A DNA stretch of 64,000 nt from positions 124,001 through 188,000 of the forward strand of contig NZ_SRJC01000004.1 in assembly GCF_004684905.1 (NCBI RefSeq), given 5' to 3'. The notes beneath the pieces are model-generated. The model had not been told where the DNA came from and did no database searches. It worked only from the letters and a program-made list of their open reading frames with translations. Origin of the DNA: Halobacillus salinus (lineage in GTDB: Bacteria; Bacillota; Bacilli; Bacillales; Halobacillaceae). Of this stretch, positions 30,793 through 41,138 are shown in pieces; the first letter of the stretch is position 1, and each line of letters begins with the position of its first letter. The translations under genes and the position numbers were made by a program.

Positions 30793-33700
30793 TTAATTCC
30801 AGCTTTTAAGATTCAACCATAGTTTTTTCAGCTTACGCTCCACCGGTTTATCTGTGTCCGAACGCTGTTTTTGCCACTCGTTGTAGCTGGCCACTCCAAT
30901 CAACACTAAACCAGCCACTAGCAAGTACACCCACCATGGCATGTTGCCCCAGTAAGGCCTTGTCTGGTACAAGACATTGAAGATCAAGACACCCATACCG
31001 ACGAAGAAGTAAGATTTAATTTTCCGCTGAAGTCCTACAATCATCGAAATAAGAGACAAGCCCCCGATTATCCATGCGTCCCAAATGGTATGACTTTGGA
31101 TGGCATCGACCACAAGATAGGCAGCAAGTAACAAGAGAACTGCAAATTGAATGTGATTCAGGACAGATGCGAAGGACTTCCATATGATCTTCCTTAAGAA
31201 GACCAGGATGACGAGCACCGGCAGCGCTTGAAGTTCTGCTTGGATCAAGTCCGGTATATACGTCGCGTACTCTCTTAAGACCATGATATAGGCAACGTAT
31301 CCACTGAGAGCACTGCCTGTATAGAAGCTTTCCTTCACGTACGGCCGCCTCCACTTCTTCGCACAAACAATCAGCCACACCGCTAACAGGACGAGCGGCA
31401 GAACCCTAATCCACACATTTAGATGAACGGCGGTCAACGTATAGAGATACACGATGTAAGCAAGTACCGTCCAAGAGTAGGCATCTACACGATAAGCACT
31501 AGTTATCATATAGCGATGGAATAAACGTCCCAGCACTAGAAGAACCGCCGCACAGACAACCACGATACCGATATTAGTCATCTGATTCCATTCCACACTT
31601 TCCCACACATCGATCGTCAACAATAATGGAGCAAACGCAACGACCGACCATTTACGCTGGTGAATGAAAAATAGATTCAACCCAACATATCCAAGCACCG
31701 GAACCAGCTCTACTTTCGTTAACGCTGCACCCGTCTCGATGACGAAAAATAACCCTAAAATAGAAAATGGAATCAAGTACCACTCGATCCGCTTTTTCCA
31801 GGCATTCGTAACGAAGAGCCAAAGGATCGACATAGCTACACTCGTTGCGAGAAAGCTATACGCGAAGCGACTATCTTCAAGCCACTCATAGTAGCGAGCG
31901 ATAGAAGCAAGGAATAGAAGTCCCGTAGAAAAAGAGAAATAAAGCATCATCTTTTTCTGCCACTCTGCTTCCGACTGCCAAGCACTAAAGCCGTAGACGG
32001 CGATCGGAACGAGCCAAAGAACGGGATGTACGTTATCCGAAGCCGTTTGATTCAAGTAAATCAGCCCTAGAACGAGAGGCTGGATACTATGCCCGAGCCA
32101 GTAGAAATAAGGTTTCATCCCTAGCCACTTCCGCTTGCCTACTTCCCCCAAGACGAGCAATAGAACCGGAGCAAATGTCGCATAGATTGTAAATCCACTG
32201 AATGAAATCTGCTCGAAGAAATCGAGTAGCGAGAAATAGAACGAAAGCGTAACAACGGAAACGAACAACCAAAGTGGCGTCTGCTTCGAATAATGGACGA
32301 GCCAATACATCAGCCCCAAACCGATCAGTAACAATAACGGACGTGAGAATGCTCCATCCGGGTTGTTCAATAAGAGCGTACTCATCGCATAAATGTAGGT
32401 AGACTGACCGATGTAAAAACTAGCTTTAGATAGCTCCTGCTCCCCTGCTTTTCGCCAAGCCAAGTGAATCAATAGCAACACGATTCCAGTCACTGCGATA
32501 TGGACAGAAAAACCGATCCACTCCCACCGGTCAGCAAGCGGTTCGTAGACTATCATTGATGCCAAGGAAAGAGCCACTGGATGCAGCCAAGTAGCCGGCT
32601 TTACAATCTCTTGCTGCATCGATACTTTCTTTACAACATAAGCAAGGATACTGATGGTAAGAAGCATCATCGCACTATTTACATATTGAAATTCATTCAA
32701 CGCATAAGTCAGCGTTCCGAGCATAGCGACCATCGACAAGTAGAAAGCGCTGGACTTAACAGGCTGCAGCCATTTTGTTTTAGACAGCAAACCGACAGCT
32801 ATAAACGACGCTACTGCTCCATAGAAGAAGAACAGGACAAGCGGACCGACCTCGACGAGCTCCCAAAGCTGCCAAAGCGAGACGAAGTAAAAGAGCGTCG
32901 TCAGATATGGGAACACTTTTTGCCTGACAATATTCGATAAAACGAGATAGTTGGTCATGATGATCACATAAGCGAACAACAACAGCCAGGAACCTACTTC
33001 CCCTCGCAGTAAGATGCTCTCGACACTAATATAAAGAAACGCGCAGAGCGAGACGAAGGCACTCGTATAGCGGAATACTTTTTCCACAAACGAATGATGA
33101 CGGAATGCATAAGCAAACCCGAGATACAGAAGACCAGCTGACGCATAAACAGCGAAGTCTAACGACCCGAGCGGCGAATGCTCGACAAGTTGATAGATAG
33201 CGTAAACGAGAATGACAGAGAACACGAACTGGTACTCTTTCGTTTTGTACACGAAGACCATCGCCATGTACAGGCTCGCTGTTAACAACAAGTTGAAGCT
33301 ATAGAAGACTTCACTTTCATAGAAGAATAGCATCAACAATGTTGATAGAATGAGATTCAACTGTGCATATAATGGAATTTCTTTCATGAAAAGCTTAAAA
33401 CGATTTTGATATCGGACATACATTACTAACAGAGCTGCATTGTACAACATCAACCCTAGGTAAAAGGCATCTGTGGATAATGGGAGAGCTCCCAGTGCAA
33501 ATCCGATAGACAGCGAGGCAAACAAGAGAGATACCCAGACATAAAACCTTGATTGGTGCTTCACAGCATGACGAACATATAACGGAAGCGGAAGAAGTGT
33601 CCCCATCAGTCCGAGCACATGTCTTCCTTCCCCGAATAAGGAAAGGTATGAACCGAACAGTTCGAAGTATCCGATCGCTACAATGACAATCGGGATAAGT

Positions 33701-34167
33701 AGGCTCCCGAGCGTCAGAAATGCGAAGGCCGTCTGATGGATTTTCAAGAATCGTCCTGTCCCGTAACTCAATGCAAGGAAGAACAAGGATACGAAGGAAA
33801 TCGAGAATACCTTGAGCCCCGCTCCCATCTGCTCCCACTGACTAGTTGCAACGACTAAACCGGTAATCAATAGAAGAGCGACACCTAGAATCAACGTCCA
33901 TGTAATGTTTCGTTCACGGACCTGCGCTGCTGTTTTCACCTTTTTCTCTTTCTTCGGCTTCGGTTCTTTTTTAGGTTTCTCTTCGACCGATTCTTGCTGG
34001 ACTGGTTCGGTTTCTACAGGTTCGTGCACCGTCAAACGATCTTCTACATATTGTTTATTTACCCGCCTGAGCCGGTGAAGCTCTTCAGACGTCACGTAAC
34101 CTGTCCGCCAGAGCGTAAGCAGCTGCTCCTCAAAGACCTCGGACTTTTTCTCTTCAGACAAAGACAC
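30793..34167 (-). CDS. Giant polytopic membrane protein, function unknown
   Basis: 1124 aa. A cytoplasmic N-terminus of about 90 residues includes a helical segment (LLTLWRTGYVTSEELHRLRRV) and a Lys/Glu/Pro-rich linker (KPKKEPKPKKEKKVK). After this come roughly thirty hydrophobic helices separated by very short loops, often with single charged or Trp residues, and a basic C-terminus. The organisation resembles DUF2157/SCO7613-type predicted membrane proteins. No catalytic motif was seen. Start GTG after GGGGAGGGG. It is transcribed alone. A transport, lipid-handling or membrane-organising role is possible, but the sequence does not say which. Confidence 0.85.
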   Translation of the reverse strand: MSLSEEKKSEVFEEQLLTLWRTGYVTSEELHRLRRVNKQYVEDRLTVHEPVETEPVQQESVEEKPKKEPKPKKEKKVKTAAQVRERNITWTLILGVALLLITGLVVATSQWEQMGAGLKVFSISFVSLFFLALSYGTGRFLKIHQTAFAFLTLGSLLIPIVIVAIGYFELFGSYLSLFGEGRHVLGLMGTLLPLPLYVRHAVKHQSRFYVWVSLLFASLSIGFALGALPLSTDAFYLGLMLYNAALLVMYVRYQNRFKLFMKEIPLYAQLNLILSTLLMLFFYESEVFYSFNLLLTASLYMAMVFVYKTKEYQFVFSVILVYAIYQLVEHSPLGSLDFAVYASAGLLYLGFAYAFRHHSFVEKVFRYTSAFVSLCAFLYISVESILLRGEVGSWLLLFAYVIIMTNYLVLSNIVRQKVFPYLTTLFYFVSLWQLWELVEVGPLVLFFFYGAVASFIAVGLLSKTKWLQPVKSSAFYLSMVAMLGTLTYALNEFQYVNSAMMLLTISILAYVVKKVSMQQEIVKPATWLHPVALSLASMIVYEPLADRWEWIGFSVHIAVTGIVLLLIHLAWRKAGEQELSKASFYIGQSTYIYAMSTLLLNNPDGAFSRPLLLLIGLGLMYWLVHYSKQTPLWLFVSVVTLSFYFSLLDFFEQISFSGFTIYATFAPVLLLVLGEVGKRKWLGMKPYFYWLGHSIQPLVLGLIYLNQTASDNVHPVLWLVPIAVYGFSAWQSEAEWQKKMMLYFSFSTGLLFLASIARYYEWLEDSRFAYSFLATSVAMSILWLFVTNAWKKRIEWYLIPFSILGLFFVIETGAALTKVELVPVLGYVGLNLFFIHQRKWSVVAFAPLLLTIDVWESVEWNQMTNIGIVVVCAAVLLVLGRLFHRYMITSAYRVDAYSWTVLAYIVYLYTLTAVHLNVWIRVLPLVLLAVWLIVCAKKWRRPYVKESFYTGSALSGYVAYIMVLREYATYIPDLIQAELQALPVLVILVFLRKIIWKSFASVLNHIQFAVLLLLAAYLVVDAIQSHTIWDAWIIGGLSLISMIVGLQRKIKSYFFVGMGVLIFNVLYQTRPYWGNMPWWVYLLVAGLVLIGVASYNEWQKQRSDTDKPVERKLKKLWLNLKSWN

Positions 34168-34243
34168 TTCTTTCCCCTCCCCGTTAATATTTTAGTGTAA
34201 TATTACATCTTATGAGATATATTTTCAACCTTTATTTACCACA

Positions 34244-34302
34244 TCGATAAAAAAAGAAACGCCCTTTTTTTAAGGACGCCTTATACGATGCTTTTTTATC
34301 GA
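34244..34302 (-). terminator. Possible terminator of the yunD operon
   Basis: TCGATAAAAAAAG (34244-34256) and CTTTTTTATCGA (34291-34302) are inverted copies around a 34-nt loop, just beyond the PH-domain gene. The stem is A/T rich and the loop long, so the call is tentative. Confidence 0.4.
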
Positions 34303-34307
34303 CACTA

Positions 34308-34778
34308 TTATTTGTATGAAATATCGTACATATCTACCTCTGCCTGAGGACACGAACTGGTTAAAATACTCATGAACTCTTCCCGGTTTTCTGGAGATAT
34401 TTTAAGAGTCTTTTCTTTTCCGTTTTTGTAGAAAAAGATTTCGATGGCATTCCCGGATGTAAGCAGAATATCATCTCCGAAGTAGACGTCTGCTGTCGTC
34501 CGGATTCTGTACACCTCATCATAAGGGATCCTTCTTTTGAACAGCCCACCTTGTGCGTAGAGATGATGATCCTGGAACTCATATTTAACATTGAAAATGA
34601 TAAGAAAACTCGTAAAAAGGAAGTAGAAGTAAACCGCTGACCATACACCTACGAAATATATGTTATGTGTGACATCGTTGATAATGAACGGGAGCAACCA
34701 AAAACACGTAATCAATACAAAAGACTTTGCCGTATAGATAGCGAAAAATCGATCTTTTTCACCCGCGAACGTCATCAT
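34308..34778 (-). CDS. Bacterial PH-domain membrane protein
   Basis: 156 aa. Two transmembrane helices (about 15-33 and 40-62) are followed by a bPH-type domain: YEFQDHHLYAQGGLFKRRIPYDEVYRIRTT is the strand pattern typical of YdbS/bPH families, ending with PENREEFMSIL. Function is not known for this family. Start: first of two adjacent ATGs after AGAGGGG. The frame is open upstream into yunD, but that extension is the shadow of yunD in another frame. It lies 19 nt after yunD and is probably in the same operon. Confidence 0.8.
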   Translation of the reverse strand: MMTFAGEKDRFFAIYTAKSFVLITCFWLLPFIINDVTHNIYFVGVWSAVYFYFLFTSFLIIFNVKYEFQDHHLYAQGGLFKRRIPYDEVYRIRTTADVYFGDDILLTSGNAIEIFFYKNGKEKTLKISPENREEFMSILTSSCPQAEVDMYDISYK

Positions 34779-34797
34779 AGGATCATTCCCCTCTATT

Positions 34798-36183
34798 TTA
34801 TTGTAAGACACCTTCTCGAATAACACGGGGCTTCCGTGCAGACTCCACAAATTCTTCACTCTTTGCATAAATCTCGATGACATCCTTGATTTCTTCCGGA
34901 CGATAAAACTCGTTGCGATTGTTCGCAAGCGATGGATAACCAGAACCGCGGTGCAAGTAGTCCGAACTTCCAACCGTGTACCACTTATCATCTTCCAGCG
35001 GATTACCACCGACGGTCACCTGCTGAACCGCTTTTCCATCGTGCACTACTTCTGCTCCTGACAGATGAAGACTCCCCACAAACTTCCCACGGAACCCAGG
35101 ACCTTTTCCATCGGCTAAGCAAACTTGTGCATCCAGTGATTCTTCAAGGGCTTGCCTGATATCACTCCCTTTGACCTCAAACGTCGTCGGATTGAGTGGA
35201 GACGGGCAGACTTCGATTAACTTCTTCCTCGAAACGAAATCGAAAAGCCCTGCATTGGCGATTCCGCTGTTGATCATGGCAAAATCACATTCCAGCATGT
35301 CGCGTAATCCGTCAGCAATGAGATTCGTAAGAGGATTCTCTTCTACTACGTCATGCCATAATGGGTGCCCCAAAGAATATAGCGGCTGACTCAGGTTCTC
35401 GACAGCGAGCGCTTTGTTTTTCTTCAAAATCTCTAATACTTCTGGATCCGGATCCACGCCTTCCGTAGCTAGAGAGGTAGACTGAACCAGACTCCACCCC
35501 TCCTCTGATCTTTCCAACTCAATCACACCTACATGCTCAGCAAAGTTCCCTGCACTGTGGTTGATCGTCCCATGTATCTCCTTCGCTTCTGTATAAAGCT
35601 GATGGTCGTGAGCAGAGATAATGACGTCGACCTCGTCGAATGCTTCTGCCATTTCCGCATCTGCTTCGGTCCCGACATGACTCAGCACGATGCAGAGGTC
35701 ATACTCGCCTTTTCTTAGGTCCAGCACACGACGGAGCGATTCCTTATAATCTTCCACATGAAGATCAAGCCCCTCATTGAACCCACCGAGGTCAGGTGAC
35801 GAGCCCGTGATCAGGATTCGAATTCCTTTCTTTTCAACGATGATACTCGGATACACACCATCGATTCCCGACTGATCCAACTTGGAAATATTGTTACTGA
35901 TAAACGGAACACGGCTGGTACGCGACATATGCTCCAACGTGTCCATGCCGTTGAACGTTTCATTGTTTCCGATTGTGAGCGCATCATAGCCTGTATGCTC
36001 CAGTAAATCGAGGGCTGCTTCCCCTTTTGTCCCCTGCAATTCGATTGCCCGGCAATCGGCGAAATCTCCCCCTTCGAGGATAAGAGGGTCCTCTTGTTTG
36101 TACTGCTTCAAAAGGGTCGTCGCCTTTGCGAAGTTTTCAAAGCGACTGTGAATATCATTCGTATGTAAGATTGTGAGTTTCAT
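34798..36183 (-). CDS. yunD: Metallophosphoesterase / 5'-nucleotidase (YunD-like)
   Basis: 461 aa, similar in length to B. subtilis YunD. The N-terminal metallophosphatase domain has ILHTNDIHSRFE, GGDFAD, IGNNETFN (Asn/His-type metal box with E in place of H), VLSHVG and ISAHDHQLY. The C-terminal 5'-nucleotidase domain (about 290-440) binds the base. There is no signal peptide, so it is cytosolic, unlike secreted 5'-nucleotidases. Likely substrates are nucleotides or UDP-sugars. The ATG start follows GGAGG with spacer 5; four codons of upstream open frame lack a site. Confidence 0.88.
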   Translation of the reverse strand: MKLTILHTNDIHSRFENFAKATTLLKQYKQEDPLILEGGDFADCRAIELQGTKGEAALDLLEHTGYDALTIGNNETFNGMDTLEHMSRTSRVPFISNNISKLDQSGIDGVYPSIIVEKKGIRILITGSSPDLGGFNEGLDLHVEDYKESLRRVLDLRKGEYDLCIVLSHVGTEADAEMAEAFDEVDVIISAHDHQLYTEAKEIHGTINHSAGNFAEHVGVIELERSEEGWSLVQSTSLATEGVDPDPEVLEILKKNKALAVENLSQPLYSLGHPLWHDVVEENPLTNLIADGLRDMLECDFAMINSGIANAGLFDFVSRKKLIEVCPSPLNPTTFEVKGSDIRQALEESLDAQVCLADGKGPGFRGKFVGSLHLSGAEVVHDGKAVQQVTVGGNPLEDDKWYTVGSSDYLHRGSGYPSLANNRNEFYRPEEIKDVIEIYAKSEEFVESARKPRVIREGVLQ

Positions 36184-36386
36184 AGGCTCCTCCAAAAATG
36201 TTTGATTTTTCTAACTATATTATTTCAAAAATGTTCCATAAGCTCAACTGAATTCTCGAAGATAGCTAGATTGATATTTATGATAATCGGCTTTTATATA
36301 AAAGTATTTCTGACGATTTTACACATTCAAATGTTTTCCATTCTATAAATGTTGGAATCTTATCAGGGTAAGGAGGAATTCAGTTT

Positions 36387-37388
36387 ATGAAGAAAATAAA
36401 ACTAGGAAAAAGTGACGTAGAAGCAACACGCATCGCCCTCGGAACCTGGGCCATCGGCGGAACAGGTTGGGGTGGAACAGACGAACAGCAATCGATTGAA
36501 ACAGTGCAGGAAGCCATTAGAAAAGGCGTAACCACCATCGATACAGCACCAGCCTACGGAAAAGGATTGTCCGAGAAGCTGATCGGGCAGGCCATTTCCG
36601 AAATGGACGTGAATCGCGAAGACTTAGTACTAGCAACTAAAGCGGGCATCGATTGGACTGAAGATGGAAACTATCGAGACAGCCGCCCAGAGCACCTCGA
36701 GAAAGAATTGGAAGCAAGTCTCGATCGCCTGCAAACTGATTACCTAGATGTCTATCAAATCCACTGGCCGGACACGGATATTTCCATAGAAGAAACAGCG
36801 AAGAAAATGAAAGAATTCTATGAGGAGGGACGCATTCGCGCTATCGGTGTCAGTAACTTCAGCCCCGAGCAAATGGATGAATGGCAGAAGTACGCGCCGA
36901 TTCATACATCACAAATGCACTTGAATATGCTGCAGCGCTACTTGATCGACTGGTTCGAATACTGCCGCAATCATGAGATCGCAACACTATCCTGGGGATC
37001 TCTCGCCCACGGCATGCTGACAGGTAAATACGATAAAGACGCATCGTTCCCGGATGATGACTTACGCAGCAACATTGAGTTGTTCCAGGGAGACAAGTAT
37101 CCTCATTTAATAGACGCTGTTGAAGAACTAAAAGATTTTGCAGCTAAAAAAGACCGCAACATCATCCAGCTCGCCGTACGCTGGCTGCTCGACCACCACA
37201 CTGGTGCCGACGTCGCGCTTTGGGGTGCTCGCAAGCCTTCTCAGGTCGAGGGTGTGCAAGGTGCCGATGACTTTATGTTGACGGCGGATGATTTGAAGGT
37301 GATTGATGAGATTTTGTATAAACATGTGGATGATTTGGATAATGGGACCCTTTCGGAGTATGGACCGCCAGTTCGGTCTGAGGCGTAG
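36387..37388 (+). CDS. Aldo/keto reductase (YhdN/general stress protein 69-like)
   Basis: 333 aa TIM-barrel oxidoreductase. The catalytic tetrad is visible: Asp and Tyr in TIDTAPAYGKGLSE, Lys in LATKAG and His in YQIHWPD. IGVSNFSPEQM and the NADPH-binding WGARKPSQVEGV region are typical. The closest B. subtilis relative I recall is YhdN (AKR11), a sigma-B-dependent enzyme acting on methylglyoxal and other aldehydes. Start: ATG after AAGGAGG. No convincing sigma-B promoter was seen. The last 50 codons favour T- and G-ending codons more than the body. Confidence 0.92.
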   Translation: MKKIKLGKSDVEATRIALGTWAIGGTGWGGTDEQQSIETVQEAIRKGVTTIDTAPAYGKGLSEKLIGQAISEMDVNREDLVLATKAGIDWTEDGNYRDSRPEHLEKELEASLDRLQTDYLDVYQIHWPDTDISIEETAKKMKEFYEEGRIRAIGVSNFSPEQMDEWQKYAPIHTSQMHLNMLQRYLIDWFEYCRNHEIATLSWGSLAHGMLTGKYDKDASFPDDDLRSNIELFQGDKYPHLIDAVEELKDFAAKKDRNIIQLAVRWLLDHHTGADVALWGARKPSQVEGVQGADDFMLTADDLKVIDEILYKHVDDLDNGTLSEYGPPVRSEA

Positions 37389-37392
37389 ATTC

Positions 37393-37600
37393 TATCTGAC
37401 ATTTTCATCGAGTTGACCCTCTAATATGTAAGAGAAGCTCTTACTGTCTGACGTTTTGAGTCTCTTTGATGGTGAAAAGGGAAGAGAGACAGCTTCTCTC
37501 TTCCCTTTTCACATTGATTTTCTAAGTAAATGTCAAAGAAACACTCTATACCTTACATTTCAACAAAGATCTTCGTTCAAAACGTAAGATACAAAACTAT
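37393..37600. repeat. Cluster of short inverted repeats
   Basis: A gene-free stretch packed with hairpins: GTAAGAG-AAG-CTCTTAC (37428-37444), a 17-bp perfect stem at 37472-37512, and blocks TATCTGACATTTT (37393-37405) and AAATGTCAAAGAAA...CCTTACATTTCAAC (37529-37563). These match the blocks at 19765-19910 and 48496-48530. Confidence 0.45.
37472..37512 (+). terminator. 17-bp perfect hairpin downstream of the aldo/keto reductase
   Basis: GTGAAAAGGGAAGAGAG pairs with CTCTCTTCCCTTTTCAC around a 7-nt loop. It could end the aldo/keto reductase transcript, although the T-run after it is broken (ATTGATTTTC). Confidence 0.55.
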
Positions 37601-37604
37601 ATAA

Positions 37605-37636
37605 AAAAGGCCTGAGCACTCAAGCTCAGGCCTTTT
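37605..37636 (-). terminator. Terminator of ileS
   Basis: AAAAGGCCTGAGC and GCTCAGGCCTTTT form a perfect 13-bp stem with T-runs, 11 nt beyond the ileS stop. Confidence 0.94.
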
Positions 37637-37646
37637 CTTATACTTC

Positions 37647-40600
37647 TTACTTCTGCAACGCTACCTTCACAACACTATCTCCAACAGTGAACTCCTTCAT
37701 CTCATCCGCTTCCCCTACAGTCAGGTTGTTCACGAGAACATTTTCACGGATCAGGCTTTCGTTCTGCTGGATCGCTTGCTTCACATCGTCATCACCAGAA
37801 AGTGTGATGTCGACGCGGAGGTCGATTGGCAGGTCTTGTTGTTTACGATCGTCTTGGATTGCACGGATCACTTCACGAGCAAGGCCTTCCAGGCGAAGCT
37901 CTTCTGTGATGTTTGTATCCAGTACGACGTGGAAGTCTTGGTTGGATCCCATCGATAGTCCGGCATCGGCAACGCGCTCGACGTTCAGTAGGTCAAGCGG
38001 TACTTCGACGTCTCCATCGCCAGTTGGTACGACCACTTTTTCGTCTTGTACGACTTGTGCTGCTTCTTCGTCGGACAGCTTTTCAAGGTAACCTTTAACG
38101 ACACCGACGTTCTTACCAAGAACCGGGCCGGCTGCGCGGAAGTTCAGCTTCACTTCGTAACGGACTAAATCGTCAGAAGACTGTTTTACGACAACTTCTT
38201 TGACGTTGATCTCATCACGGATGATCGAGCTGTATTTTTCCATCGCTTCGCCTTGTACTGGGTTGACCGGGATAACTGTCAGCTCAGCGAGTGGCTGCTT
38301 CGTCTTGATTTCTTCTGTGTTACGTACGCCACGTGCAAGCTCAACCACTTGCAGGACAGCATCCATATCTTCTTCCAGCTGTTTGTCGACAAGTTGGTCG
38401 TCCACTTTCGGGAAGAACGCTAGGTGTACGCTTTCGCCCGTCAAGTTTTGATAGATGTCGTCTGCTAGGAACGGTGTATATGGCGCCATCAGCTGGCTCA
38501 AGCCTTTCAGCACTTCGTGTAGCGTGTGGTATGCTGCTTTTTTGGATTCCGTCATGCCCTCTTCCCAGAAACGGTCACGGGAACGGCGGATGTACCAGTT
38601 ACTTAGCTCATCCACGTACTTCTCAAGTGCTTTTGCAGCTTTTGTGAAGTCGTAGTCGTTCAGCGCTTCTTCTACAACACCCGTTACACTGTTCAAGCGG
38701 GAAACAACCCAGCGGTCAAGCAACGTCTTCTCGCCTGCATCGTTCGGGTCGAATTCGTATCCGTCGATGTTTGCGTAAAGCGTATAGAAACCGTGCGTGT
38801 TCACAAGTGTGTCGATGACTTTCGACTTCGCTTCGATGACGACGCGCTCGGAGAAACGTTTGTTGTTCCAAGGTGCACTGTCGGCTAGAAGGGCCCAACG
38901 GAAGGCATCGGCACCGAACTTGCTGACAAGGTCCGTCGGGTTCAGCGCGTTCCCTTTACTCTTGGACATCTTACGTCCTTCTTCATCCAGGATGTGACCC
39001 GTTGAAAGCACGCGTTTATAAGGTGCTTTGCCTGTAAATAGCGTCGATACAGCTAGAAGGCTGTAGAACCATCCACGTGTTTGGTCGATACCTTCACAGA
39101 TGACGTCAGCCGGGAATTGCTTCTCGAACTGGTCTTTGTTTTCAAATGGATAGTGCTGCTGAGCAAACGGCATCGATCCACTGTCGAACCATACGTCGAT
39201 TACTTCAGGTACACGTTCCATCGTTCCTTCACACTTCTCACACTTCAGCTGCACGCGGTCCACGTATGGTTTGTGCAGTTCCACATCGCCGATATCGCCG
39301 ATCGCTTTTTCTTGAAGATCAGCTTGGCTGTGCGGTGCATATTGGTGATCACAGGAATCACAGATCCAGATCGGCAGCGGTGTACCCCAGAAACGGTTAC
39401 GTCCGATGTTCCAATCGACCATGTTCTCAAGGAAGTTACCGAAACGGCCGTCCTTGATGTGGCCTGGATGCCATTCGACTTGCTGGTTGTTTTCAAGGAA
39501 TTTGTCCTTCAGCTCCGTCGTCTTAATGAACCAGCTCTCGATTGCGTAATACAAGAGTGGGGAGTCACAACGCCAGCAGTGTGGGTAGCTGTGCTCGTAT
39601 TTTTCTTTATGGAAAAGTAGCCCTTCGTTCGCCAGGTACTTCACGATGTCGACGTCACAGTCTTTGACGAAGCGACCTGCGAATGGAGGGATATCCTCTG
39701 TATATTGACCTTGACCGTCTACTACGTTGAAGAAGGACAGGTTGTGTTCTTTTACAAGGTTGTAGTCATCTTCACCGTAAGCAGGTGCGATGTGTACAAC
39801 ACCAGTACCGCTCTCAGCGTTTACGAAGTCCGCTTCAACAACGAAGTGACCGCGCTCCGGCTTCACGTATGGGAATGGTGCAACGTACTCAACATTAGCG
39901 AACTCGCTACCTTTGTGACGGGAGACGACTTCGTACTCTTCGCCAAGGTTCTTCTCAGCTAGAGCTTCTGCCACGATGTACACTTCGCCGTCTTTCTTCG
40001 CCTTGATGTAATCAAGATCAGAGTGAACAGCTAGAGTGACATTCGCTGGAAGTGTCCAAGGAGTTGTCGTCCAGCCTAGGAAGAATTCATTTTCTGTACC
40101 TTTCACTTTGAACTTCGCTGTTGCTGAAAGGTCTTTAACATCTTCATACCCTTGCGCTACTTCGTGTGAGCTTAGTGTAGTCTGACAGCTCGGGCAGTAA
40201 GGCGTTACACGGTGACCTTTAGAAAGCAGGTTACGCTTGTGAAGGTCACTCAGGATGTACCAAACGCTCTCGATATAGCGGTTTTGCAGCGTGACATAAG
40301 GATCGTCCATGTCGAGCCAGTACCCGATCGATTCCGTAAATTCACGCCATTCTTTTTCATAGTTGAAGACACTTTCTTTACACTTCTCGATAAACTTCTC
40401 GACACCGTACTCTTCGATTTGCTGCTTACCGGAAATGCCAAGCTGCTTCTCGACTTCAAGTTCTACCGGCAGGCCGTGTGTATCCCAGCCACCTTTACGT
40501 AGGACTTGATAGCCTTGCATCGTTTTATAACGACCAACGAAGTCCTTGATGACGCGGCCTAGTACGTGACCTGCGTGCGGAAGGCCGTTCGCTGTCGGCG

Positions 40601-40736
40601 GTCCTTCATAAAATACAAATGTTTCGGCGCCCTCGCGCTCGTTCATCGAGCGACGGAAGACATTCTCTGCGTTCCAGTAATCTTTGACGCGATTTTCGCG
40701 GTCTAAAGCCGCTTCTTTCGTGTTAACACTGCGCAT
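37647..40736 (-). CDS. ileS: Isoleucyl-tRNA synthetase, eukaryal-type (IleS2)
   Basis: 1029 aa class I synthetase. The HIGH-type motif is HAGH in [15 protein letters not shown], and the second signature is KMSKS in [14 protein letters not shown]. The editing domain (about 190-380) and C-terminal anticodon region are present, with CPSC, C-x2-C and CEKC cysteine pairs. Length, the opening [18 protein letters not shown], and lack of the bacterial-type start found in B. subtilis IleS (about 920 aa) place it in the IleRS2 clade, whose members tolerate mupirocin. The ATG start at 40736 follows AGAGGTGG. Transcription is controlled by an upstream T-box. A second, bacterial-type ileS elsewhere is possible. 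Confidence 0.96.
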   Translation of the reverse strand: MRSVNTKEAALDRENRVKDYWNAENVFRRSMNEREGAETFVFYEGPPTANGLPHAGHVLGRVIKDFVGRYKTMQGYQVLRKGGWDTHGLPVELEVEKQLGISGKQQIEEYGVEKFIEKCKESVFNYEKEWREFTESIGYWLDMDDPYVTLQNRYIESVWYILSDLHKRNLLSKGHRVTPYCPSCQTTLSSHEVAQGYEDVKDLSATAKFKVKGTENEFFLGWTTTPWTLPANVTLAVHSDLDYIKAKKDGEVYIVAEALAEKNLGEEYEVVSRHKGSEFANVEYVAPFPYVKPERGHFVVEADFVNAESGTGVVHIAPAYGEDDYNLVKEHNLSFFNVVDGQGQYTEDIPPFAGRFVKDCDVDIVKYLANEGLLFHKEKYEHSYPHCWRCDSPLLYYAIESWFIKTTELKDKFLENNQQVEWHPGHIKDGRFGNFLENMVDWNIGRNRFWGTPLPIWICDSCDHQYAPHSQADLQEKAIGDIGDVELHKPYVDRVQLKCEKCEGTMERVPEVIDVWFDSGSMPFAQQHYPFENKDQFEKQFPADVICEGIDQTRGWFYSLLAVSTLFTGKAPYKRVLSTGHILDEEGRKMSKSKGNALNPTDLVSKFGADAFRWALLADSAPWNNKRFSERVVIEAKSKVIDTLVNTHGFYTLYANIDGYEFDPNDAGEKTLLDRWVVSRLNSVTGVVEEALNDYDFTKAAKALEKYVDELSNWYIRRSRDRFWEEGMTESKKAAYHTLHEVLKGLSQLMAPYTPFLADDIYQNLTGESVHLAFFPKVDDQLVDKQLEEDMDAVLQVVELARGVRNTEEIKTKQPLAELTVIPVNPVQGEAMEKYSSIIRDEINVKEVVVKQSSDDLVRYEVKLNFRAAGPVLGKNVGVVKGYLEKLSDEEAAQVVQDEKVVVPTGDGDVEVPLDLLNVERVADAGLSMGSNQDFHVVLDTNITEELRLEGLAREVIRAIQDDRKQQDLPIDLRVDITLSGDDDVKQAIQQNESLIRENVLVNNLTVGEADEMKEFTVGDSVVKVALQK

Positions 40737-40777
40737 TGCTTCCACCTCTTACCCTTTTTTATTTATCTAACCAAAAA

Positions 40778-41035
40778 CAAAAAATCCGCCCCTGAACATG
40801 TGTCAGGGACGGATTCTACTTCCGCGGTACCACCCAGATTCCGTGCAGATGCACGGCTCTTTGTAAAAACGGATAACGGCCGCTTGCCGGTTCTTCCTAC
40901 TCGGATGCCTTTCGGAGGAACTTCTCGGAGATGATCTTCAGCCAAACCACTGCCGTCACCTTTCAGCAAACTGGTGACTCTCTGAGGACAGGACGGATCG
41001 CCTACTCTTCTCGTCAACGAAACTATACGTAGTTT
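40778..41035 (-). promoter_or_regulatory. T-box riboswitch (Ile) of ileS
   Basis: The T-box core GGGTGGTACCGCGG lies at 40821-40836 (minus strand) and is followed by a terminator, AATCCGTCCCTGA / TCAGGGGCGGATT with a T-run (40773-40815). Upstream is a stem I region with the AGTA bulge, and the specifier is most likely ATC (40935-40933), an isoleucine codon, in GAAGATCATC. Uncharged tRNA-Ile should stabilise the antiterminator and allow ileS expression. Confidence 0.95.
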
Positions 41036-41041
41036 CTTCAT

Positions 41042-41070
41042 ATATTATAACGAAACGTTCGGGTTGTCAA
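41042..41070 (-). promoter_or_regulatory. Promoter of the ileS T-box transcript
   Basis: On the minus strand TTGACA (41070-41065), a 17-bp spacer and TAATAT (41047-41042): a near-consensus sigma-A promoter. Confidence 0.85.
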
Positions 41071-41138
41071 AAACTTGTTATCATCTTAGCCAGGAATTGA
41101 CTGTTCTATACTTCATGATAGAAGGCTTGCTTGATTTT

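Noticed and set aside
36300-36386. Sigma-B promoter of the aldo/keto reductase gene
   Set aside because: A GTTT-like element is present but no GGGTAT-type -10 at proper spacing; not supported.
37687-40502. Many plus-strand frames opposite ileS, up to 179 codons
   Set aside because: All are antisense shadows of a strongly conserved synthetase.
40763-41041. 92-codon minus-strand frame upstream of ileS
   Set aside because: It lies wholly in the T-box leader, which has clear RNA motifs; not a protein gene.
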